Of a DNA stretch of 64,000 bases, positions 56,385-64,000 are shown one piece after another. Each line of letters starts with the position of its first letter. The stretch's first letter is position 1. The stretch is from Aralia elata. Lineage: Eukaryota; Streptophyta; Magnoliopsida; Apiales; Araliaceae. Made by a program: the position numbers and the translations under genes. A model generated the notes under the pieces. The model was not told where the DNA came from and made no database searches. It saw only the letters and a program-made list of their open reading frames with translations. The stretch is taken from assembly GCA_034770075.1 (NCBI GenBank), contig CM068382.1, positions 12,901,958-12,965,957 on the forward strand. The letters are read 5' to 3'.

Positions 56385-57257
56385 CGTGAAATTTCAATGG
56401 AGAGTGGTGTTAGAATTTAAGCCAACAAGTGGGGACAATGGGACGGAGAGAGTATCAACAATTAATATCAACTTTTAAAGTCCTTGCAAGATCTTATCCT
56501 CATTTACCTTCCTTTAAATTTTACAAGATCTTATGTGAGAGTCTTATAAGGAAAGACATAAGACAAAAGAAAAAGAAAACGAAGAAGAAGAATAATAATT
56601 TAGCAAAAAAAAAAAAAAAGGAAGAAGAAGAAGAATAAAGAAAAAGATAAAGAAGACGCCGAAAGAAAAAGAAATAAAAGAAAAAAAGAGAGAGGAAAGA
56701 AAAGGAAAATAAATAGGAGAAGAAAAGATGAGAAAAATTAGGAGGTGGTGGATAGTGGGAGTAGAAACAAGTTAAAAATAGGGATAGAAACAATAAAGTA
56801 AAAAAAAATCTTAAAAAAAATGAGAGACCAAGAGTCCAACAAATTAATAGTTCTTTTTGCTCTCTATTTTTAATATAGATATAGATAGATATCCCTTTAT
56901 AATATAGATATAGATTTGATCTACAGATTTTGTTTCTTGGAAGGATTATTTATATTATTTTATTTTGCATTTTATGTTTTACGTCAGTTGTTACAAAGTT
57001 TCATCTTGACGAAAATGGGAAGAAGGTACCACTCTAATGTTAAATATAAGTATATTTCATAAATTTTTATGCTAATTGATAATTTGTTTGCAGATAAATC
57101 GGAAAAAATATCCAGAGCTCCAACTGGTTGTACAGCATCAGCCAAGTAAATTATTGATTTGGTTGTCTAGGCTAATTTTTCTCACCCTCTATATCGTAAA
57201 GTGATCTTAAATACTTTTACTCTTCATGGTAACCGCTTATAACAGGGACAAGATTTA
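56385..57257 (+). pseudogene. DHHC gene 3' fragment, copy C, left part (exons 8 and 11, start of 12)
   Basis: From about 56385 the sequence follows the 3' half of DHHC intron 7 (copy of 34018 onward), then exon 8 at 56988-57025 (one codon shorter) with acceptor and donor kept. It then jumps into intron 10, so exons 9 and 10 are deleted. Exon 11 is at 57094-57145 (INRKKYPELQLVVQHQP) and exon 12 starts near 57250. It is broken by the insertion at 57267. Confidence 0.85.
56560..56815. repeat. Purine tract of about 250 bp
   Basis: Long, almost unbroken A/G run on the plus strand (gaagaagaagaa, aaaagaaaaag types) inside DHHC copy C and absent from the parent intron. Frames read through it are artefacts. 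Confidence 0.8.
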
Positions 57258-57266
57258 TAAATTAAT

Positions 57267-58524
57267 GAGTAAAATACAATGACACCCTTTCTAAATAACT
57301 ATAATAACATTCACCTCTCTTTAGTTTTTTAAGTAAGAGTTAGTACCCTTGCAAGTTTTTAGAATTGACTAAATAGATAAAGTTACATATTTACCCTTGT
57401 ATGTTATCAAATTTTAATTCTTGAATAATATATATATGTTTAATTATCCTTTTTTAATACAATACATTTTAATTATAGTTTTATTTGTAATTACTATCTC
57501 ATTCAACTTGTTGGTAACTTATAAAAAAACTAATTCAGTTTAATTAACACATATTTTTGGATAAGTGATACACATAGTAAGAATTTTAAATTAAATTATT
57601 AATGGAGCTGTTCTAATTAGAGTGATTGAGTATGTTGATAGTTTAGTTTTTGGTGTTTAACAACAAAAATTATTATTTGAATTCTTAGTTTCATATTATG
57701 ATTTTTATATGTTAAATTTTCTTGAGTATATGTCAAAATTTGGGATTGATGGTTATGATTTTGATTATATTTGCCAATAATATACAATTGGTGTTGTTTT
57801 TGTGCAATGTTGAATAAAAAAAATATAATAATATTTATTACTACCTCTATCTTGTAAAAAAAAAATTCTTTTAATATATATTTTTTTTGTAACAACATTT
57901 GTCATTTTTACTGTAAATAATTATGTCTAAGTGTGACTTATGTTTAGTTTAATATTTGAGAAAAATAATTAATATAATTTTTAATACTTTTTACATGAAT
58001 AATAAGATTCGTTCTGTAATAATAAGTTTGTTTTACGTAAATTTTAATATTTGAAAAAAAATAATTATAATTTTTTTGCGTTAATTTGTACTTTTTATGG
58101 CTATTAAAATTTTACTTTTTAATTACAAAAAAATATATTTGAATGTATATTACGTAAATTTTAATCTTTGAAAATTTAATTAGCAAAAAGTGTATGACTT
58201 TATTTTTCTGATAAAATGAATATTTATTATTTTTTGACATTTATGTTATTTATTGCACAAGTTCATAATTTAATTAATTAGATCAAGTTGAGTAAAAATT
58301 ATAATATACAAATTTATATTTAGCGGATATATTAAACATTATAACTTGAAGGGTGTATTAAACATTATATTAAAAATATTTTTGGATATTAGTTGGTCAA
58401 CCACACTAGGGGTAATGAATATTACATATTATAAACTAGAGGGGTACTAACTGTTTCTTGAAAAGATAAAGAGGTAGTGAGTGTTATTATAATTATATAC
58501 AGAGCGTGTTAGTGTATTTTACTC
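57267..58524. mobile_element. Mutator-like non-autonomous element, 1258 bp, in exon 12 copy C
   Basis: Starts gagtaaaatacaatgacacc and ends with the complement of gagtaaaatacactaacacg. The inverted similarity runs about 90 bp, including ataataacattcacctctctt and gttagtacccttg. The parent exon has TAAATCCAT at this point. Here TAAATTAAT precedes and TAAATCCAT follows, a 9-bp duplication with two differences. A 9-bp duplication and long terminal repeats fit Mutator-like elements. There is no coding capacity. Confidence 0.85.
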
Positions 58525-59245
58525 TAAATCCATATGACAAAGGAATTCTGCAAAATTTGAAGGATTTCCTAAAAGCAGAAAGGATAGTACGTATCTGTGC
58601 AGTATTTTTTGCTAGACAAGCTATATATAGTTGTTTTATCCTTCCAGCAAAGAGTTACTATTGACCCTGAGCTTATAGTTAATTGTCCCGGTGCTTGATG
58701 GTCGCCGGATTTTCCATGGAACAATTTCTAGGGTGTTAACTTCTTCCTTTTTTTTTTGGTGCAAAAAATTTTTTGTTACAAGAGTAGGTTGTCCCCACAA
58801 TAGGGCATGACACATAGGAATAGCTCTGGATGCCCATATCCCAAGAGCCACAGAAGAGACTTGAACCCATGATCTAAGCGGAGATCATGTGTCAAATTTA
58901 CCGCTGAACCAACCCTTGGGGACCCAGCGCGGCGTTAACAATATGCTGGTAAAAAGTTGACAAAGGTATGTGGCAATTACTAACTAAAAAAGAAAGGAAA
59001 TAAGACATTTAGCAAAGAGAGGTTGGAGGTTCAATGTTTCCTTCAAATTTCTAGATGACTAACTGTTGAGAGCTTGTAAATTTCTAGATGAATAACTGTT
59101 CAGAGCTTGTAAATTTGTGTCCTAGTGAGTGAGGTATATGGTGATGTAGAAGAACAAAAAAAAAAGTCCTATGTTGTTGTGAAAAACAGAGCTCGTAACT
59201 TTGTTGCGAGTAGTTTCTGTAAATTAATATAAATATATTGATAAT
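58525..59245 (+). pseudogene. DHHC gene 3' fragment, copy C, right part (rest of exon 12 and 3'UTR)
   Basis: Resumes at ccatatgacaaaggaattct and follows exon 12 to cagaaaggatag, where an extra A shifts the frame before the stop, then the 3'UTR. The SINE at 58741 interrupts the 3'UTR. Confidence 0.8.
58741..58930 (-). mobile_element. tRNA-derived SINE, about 190 bp
   Basis: On the minus strand the element starts near 58930 and contains an A-box-like ttggttcagcggtaa and a B box gggttcaagtct about 45 bases on. It ends near aaaaaattttttgcaccaaaaa close to 58745. The flanks ggtgttaac (58732-58740) and ggcgttaac (58931-58939) are a 9-bp target duplication with one difference. The intact DHHC 3'UTR lacks the insert. 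RNA polymerase III boxes, length and duplication fit a plant tRNA-type SINE. Confidence 0.8.
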
Positions 59246-60206
59246 AAATTGATATCTATTCGCAATAAAAATTGACATATTTTTTTGTTGTAATGGAGAT
59301 TTTTTCCTAAAAAATACTTTGATTAGATTCTCCCCAGAGGCCAGAGGCATATGCCAACCGAAAGATAACTCAAAATTTGTTGTAAGTTCCAGATTACAAG
59401 GTTTACATAAAAAAGAATACAAATCTCGCGTAAAAAAAACAAATTTTACGTATAAGAATAAATAAACTCACACAAAACGTGAGAAATAATGCTTATATAA
59501 AGGGGAATATAAACCTCACATGAAATAAATAAACTTCAAATAAAATAAAAAATAAAAAAACTCGCAAACTTGAGATGTGCGAATATCAAAAATTCAGTTG
59601 TAGAATTTCTTGACAGTGAAAAACACATAGTTTATAAAATCATACCCACTGTATTAGGATGATGATATTGTCGGAATAAAAAACACAATTGTCTAAACAA
59701 ATATACATTTAGCGATATTTTTATTATTCTAAAAGTGACACTTAATACATTAACCGACACTTAATAATCTAACAAAATTATTTTTTCTCTAGCAATATCA
59801 ACCGTCTATATTATTCTATTCCGTATTTTCATTTATACTCACCTCTATTTCAAAATATATAATCAAGCCTGACTTTTCAAAGTCAATATAAGATAATATT
59901 TTTAAATTCAAATTTAATATATTTTTAAAAAAATAATTCTTGTAACTAGCCGTACTTTTTAGATAAATTACGGTATAAAACACAGAAAATCAAGCCTTTC
60001 CATTGAAAACAAAAGAACACATCAAATATAGAAGAAACGTTCACATAACTGACGCAGAAAACAACATTGCAACATTAACAACAAACAAGCATAGCTTGAG
60101 GGGGTGTAGGCGACGAAAGAAGAGAAAATAGATAAAACTTTGCAAAGGAAATTCGTCCGCTTGCTCTGCATTACGTTGAGAAGGATCATTGACGACTATT
60201 TTGATT
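59246..60206. other. Intergenic between DHHC copy C and DUF674 copy 3
   Basis: 60000-60200 matches the region downstream of DUF674 copies 1 and 2 (cagaaatcaacgt, aacattaacaac, aaattcgtccgcttg). The remainder holds no recognised feature. Confidence 0.5.
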
Positions 60207-61418
60207 TTACATTGTTCTAATCTTTCTGACAAACACATCCGTGAGAACTGTGGAAGATTCAAAGGAGGTCTTCACCAGCTCCAAAGCCTGATATTCACAA
60301 TACAAAAGGAAAGAATTTTTTTTATATATATAAAAAAAAGAAAAAAAAAAGAGTTATCACAATGAAGAAATAATGCTCAAATAACCATTTCAAAGAAAAA
60401 TACCATAAAATTATTCCATTCGTTCCGATCTTAGATATACCAGTAAAACGACTTTTAACAAAAACTTTATTTTTCCAACTTATCCCTAATATTAGCTAAA
60501 AAATTAGTAGTGCTAACATGATAATATTTGGATTAGTATTCCTTTCATTACACCTGTCACCCTATTTTTCCGGTACACATTTAGGGACACAAATATTATT
60601 TATTAGCCATGTTATGGGCGAGACAATTATTTGCGACGAAATTTTATTGTGTTGTAAAATATAATATTTGCGACACTAAATGTGTATTTTGGAAAAATTT
60701 GGTGAGATGTGTAATTGTGAGGATCCTAATCCATAATATTTAATCAATTAAAAATAAAAATAATGCGGATAAAAAAAAGGAAATATATCTTTAAATGGCA
60801 AACCTTTTTCATGTCGATCTCTACATGCTTCTCTTCCAGACTACCAACATCTTTAACAGCCAAACTGTTGATCAGACTAATGCTAGAAATGGGGGAAACC
60901 GGCTTCACCGTCAGATCATCCGAAATCATGTAAGTTGTCGTCCCTTTAACATACCCATCCACATTATTCTTTTTGTTATCATCTCCAGGGCCACCAAAAG
61001 CAGGGGAGAAAGCAGGGGAGGTGGAGAATCCAAACGGAGAATTGCTAGGGGATCTAAACGGAGAAGGAGACCACGGAGAATTGCTGGAGGATTCTAGCTT
61101 TCCGTATCCCAATTGCTGCATTAAAAGGGTAGTACTCTGGGTGTTTGAATAGGGCTTACTGGGTGCTAAAAGAATCTGCTTGGTTTGCCCTGGCTGCATG
61201 TAGTCGGCGTCGAGGTTTTTCACACTTTCATAGACATTACCAAAACTCCAAGATGCAGCCATTCCTTCCTCAGCCAGAAGGCTGACGAGAGAACCTAGTG
61301 GCAGTTCCAAGAGCCCAAATAAAAAGTCCACGAAATCCTTCCCTGCCTCTGCAAAGATTACCCTTTTGGAGGTGTTGTCCACAAGGAGTTTCAAGCTTAT
61401 GGTTGATTTTGTGGCCAT
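60207..61418 (-). CDS. DUF674 family protein, copy 3
   Basis: Exon 1 (61418-60804) and exon 2 (60287-60207) join in phase 0 to give 231 residues. The start MATKSTISLKLLVDNTSKRV matches copy 1; a Met ten codons upstream is in frame but not shared. It differs by a Ser/Pro/Phe-rich insertion of about 25 residues in the middle (SPWSPSPFRSPSNSPF, then FSTSPAFSPAFGGPG) just before the conserved DDNKKNNVDGYVKG. The last residues (VRKIRTM) replace the VGKIIIR of the others. The donor AAG|GTTTGC matches copy 1. A TATA-like sequence lies upstream at 61448-61461. The frame is intact and the gene is probably expressed. Confidence 0.85.
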
Positions 61419-61447
61419 CTTAGAAGCCTGCAGTTTCAGCAGCAAGA

Positions 61448-61461
61448 GTATAAATATATAT
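61448..61461 (-). promoter_or_regulatory. Possible TATA box of DUF674 copy 3
   Basis: Minus-strand TATATATTTATAC lies about 30-45 bases upstream of the start ATG, in the same place as in copy 1. Confidence 0.4.
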
Positions 61462-62124
61462 TTTGAAGAACGAGGTGAGGCTGATCATTAATTTATGGAA
61501 TCCCTTCACTGAATTAATACAGTATTACCCTCTCTGACTTTTTTACTACAAATATCTGAAATAAATCAGTGATACCTCAAGAAAATTTTCGTGTGAATTT
61601 CTGTATGATTCCATTGATACATACATTATATATAAGCATTACACATCCCAGGAGTATGCCCAAAAGCAAAAAGTTACAAGTACTGACACAAAATAGTGAT
61701 TGCCTACAATATTAACTTATTTGGCATATACTCTCATACGTTCCCAGTGTGAATATATCAAGCCAAAATCATTGACTATCACCTTACATCAGCTCATCTT
61801 AGTTTTTTATTTCTCCTTATCAATTTCAATGTTTACAACACCATTAGAAGGGAATATGAATATAAAGTCTATTGTCACGACATAGCAAGATGCTTTCTTG
61901 GAGGGATTGAAGTTAACATGTAAGTTAGTTGCTCATCTCTAAACGAACCACGACACCTTAACGTAGCTAAAATGTATCATTATCGCGTTGTAATCCATCA
62001 CCATGGTCTAAGGTATAGCTACTATGTAACATTATCTCATTGTAATCTGCTGGCAGATGCAGGGACAGAGGTCTCAAGGGGCCTGGGGAAAATGTTTTTT
62101 GCTTCAGGCCTCAAGCTTTTTATA
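61462..62124. other. Upstream region of DUF674 copy 3
   Basis: 61600-61790 matches 37190-37440 and 61847-62070 matches parts of 40376-41310. It is the contiguous version of what in unit A is split by the Copia remnant. Confidence 0.6.
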
Positions 62125-62782
62125 TTTAAGCAAGCCAGATATGCCCAGCCCCCCACCCCCTCTTCCCCCAATTTTTTCCTTCATATTTGCAATATTTTAA
62201 AACCTAGACCATTCTAATGGATGCATTGAAGGGTCACAAATAAAGCATCATATGGTTCAATCCACCGATTAACAGCATTTGAAGTTTCGAACTGCGAAAT
62301 GAAATTACTCCCTCGTTCAACAACAAAAAGAGTCTCGTTTGCAATATTTACAAATTATATATTTTTCTTTCATATTTATCTCTAAATAAAACAAGGGTTT
62401 AGTTTAGTATTGTTTAACAAGAAGAGTTTCATTTACAACATTTACAAACTACATATTTTTTTTCATAATATCTCTAAATAAAACGAGGGTTTACTTTAAT
62501 ATTGGTGACATGATAGTGAAATTGTAACGTTTTGTGTAACTTTATACCATCATAAAAAGAAAAATTCTTTTTGTGAAACATCTTCTTTTTGTGCAAAAAG
62601 AACTCTATTTGTGGAGTATGTCATTAAGTACATATAATTCAAAATACACAAATCACTAAATAGTATGGTACTAATTAAGTAGAGTTCTTTGTCGAAGACC
62701 CAGCCAGTAACAAATCTTAACAAGAAATTTATTATACTATTACTGTTTCTAAACTCAAATCAATCCCAAAACAGAAATACTA
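62125..62782. repeat. Duplicated block, copy C (left part)
   Basis: Homologous to 48770-49330. Within it a segment aaaagagtctcgtttgcaat / aagagtttcatttacaacat is itself repeated (62325-62400 and 62420-62480). Confidence 0.75.
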
Positions 62783-63128
62783 CGCTGCCCGGCACTTGGA
62801 GCCCGGGGTGGCGACCGGCCAAATTTTTTTTTTTTTTTTTTTTTTGGCTTTCACTCCCAAATAATTTTTATGATTTATTGGAACTGAAATTTTTATAAAA
62901 AAAAGTGATTTAGGTGTGTTTTGGATACATATCAAAAACAGGATTACACAGTCTGTGTAACTCTGTTTTTGATCTGTATCCAAATCACACCTAAATCACT
63001 GTTTTTTTTATAAATTTCAATTCCAATAAATCACATAAATTATTTGGGAGTGAAAAAGCAAAAAAAAATAAAAAAAAATAAAAAAAATTGGACCGGGCTC
63101 CAAGCCGGTCGCCAACTCCCGGGCACAG
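62783..63128. mobile_element. Long hairpin element (foldback MITE), 346 bp
   Basis: Two arms of about 165 bp are inverted copies around a tiny loop in cacagtctgtg. The ends are GC-rich (cgctgcccgg), then come a run of T or A and an inner arm with tttggatacatatcaaaaac. TA lies on both sides. The plan and the ttggatacatat core match the element at 26767-27118. Compared with copy A of the block (near 49300) it is a clean extra insertion. Confidence 0.85.
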
Positions 63129-64000
63129 TAGAAGAACTCGTCCCAAAAACTATACTAGACTTTGAAGAAATGCTGGCAGCATAAAATAATAACAAAACAA
63201 AAAAAAAAAAAAACTTTAACCCATCAAGAAACCATTATTATATATGACCCAAATTCCCAATTTCAATAGGGAATAAGATAATAATTTAATAAAAGTACCA
63301 TGATCAGAAAACTAGCAGCATGAGATCAGAAAACTAAATGAGAAAAAAGAGAGAGTAAGATTACCTAACAACCTGCCGAGGTAGTCTATTTGCCGGTGAC
63401 CTTGTGACTGTTAACGATCCTTTCCGTCAAGGCGACTTCGAACCTACACAGGGGAAGAAACTGGTGACCCAGCGTCGCTGCCGAGGGGTTAATCTCTGGC
63501 GTGAGAGTAAGTGTTTTGCACAGGTAAAAATGTGTTAACAATGGAGGTCCTTAGTGTCAGAGAGAGTGTGTATAATCTTCTACCAAGTGCAAAGGGAACT
63601 TTTATAAAGGGACTTTGGCAAAGGGAACTTTTATAAAGGGACTTTGGCACGTTGGCGTCCAAAGTCATCTTGACATGTTTGTGATGGTTGATGAGATTGT
63701 TTTTACCAAGTCTTGAATGTTACAGACACAGTCATCTATGAACTTCACCTACATTAAATGATTTGCAAAAGTTAGTCGGCCATTTGTAATGAGATCTGGG
63801 GTATGCCCAAAGACCGGGAGCCGTAGACTCGGAGTCTTCAGCTACAATTATGGCCTAAGTCCAAAGATGTTATTCCTAACGGTGACTATTTTGATCGGTG
63901 GTTTATCTTCCCGGCGAGCAGTGAGAGTGACTTCAAAGAGACTAGACTGGAAACCAGAAATACAAAATTGACCAATTGACTGAGTCCTAAAAGTTCGTTC
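63129..64000. repeat. Duplicated block, copy C (right part) with an unrelated insert of about 470 bp
   Basis: 63130-63420 and 63890-64000 match 49310-49680 of copy A (gctggcagcata, cttcccggcgagcagtga, agagactagactgg). The stretch between about 63425 and 63890 has no partner there. It contains a 29-bp direct repeat (aaagggaacttttataaagg...) at about 63590-63648. No ends of a known element were fixed. Confidence 0.6.

Noticed and set aside
61700..62217. Short plus-strand frames upstream of DUF674 copy 3
   Set aside because: The paralogous sequence at 40376-41310 does not keep these frames open.

Overview
The window looks like nuclear DNA of a dicot plant. It is very AT-rich, its genes are split by GT-AG introns, and the recognisable proteins belong to plant families: a DHHC S-acyltransferase, DUF674 proteins, a FAR1-related protein, and fragments of a HAK/KUP transporter, a serine carboxypeptidase-like protein and a pentatricopeptide protein. 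The species cannot be told from the sequence alone. Most of the window is transposable elements and their debris. No rRNA, tRNA, CRISPR array or operon was seen.

Layout. 1-7.3 kb: mostly empty, with a 59-bp tandem repeat, a small MITE, a possible small membrane-protein gene (minus strand) and a minisatellite directly before the 3' end of a PPR gene. 7.33-10.53 kb: a Mutator-like element with about 58-bp terminal inverted repeats that carries a complete FAR1-related gene. 13.5-22.1 kb: two exons of a serine carboxypeptidase-like gene, an 0.8-kb foldback, and a decayed HAK/KUP potassium transporter split by a 5.4-kb PIF/Harbinger element. 22.5-24.4 kb: a solo LTR. 26.0-30.2 kb: (TA)n islands holding at least four hairpin elements, a hAT derivative and a MITE whose ends match the Mutator-like element.

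30.6-35.1 kb holds the clearest gene, a 12-exon DHHC protein S-acyltransferase of 330 residues whose exon phases close perfectly. A DUF674 gene faces it tail to tail. This convergent pair has been copied: two more DUF674 genes lie at 55.1-56.3 and 60.2-61.4 kb, each with a broken copy of the 3' end of the DHHC gene to its left (51.0-51.4 and 56.4-58.7 kb). The flanking blocks at 48.8, 52.2 and 62.1 kb are copied too. The array was then broken up by a Copia remnant (38.4-40.3 kb), a hAT MITE, a hAT element with a 5.9-kb CACTA element inside it (41.3-48.6 kb), a second solo LTR (52.9-54.7 kb), a Mutator-like insertion (57.3-58.5 kb), a SINE (58.74-58.93 kb) and a long hairpin (62.8-63.1 kb).

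The host genes likely to be functional are the DHHC gene and the three DUF674 genes. The FAR1-related gene has an intact frame but sits inside a transposon. No wholly new system is claimed. The most unusual items are the 4 x 454-bp exon-intron tandem inside the CACTA gene, the hairpin families sitting in (TA)n tracts, and the DHHC/DUF674 array, whose paralogous copies allow each insertion to be read base by base.
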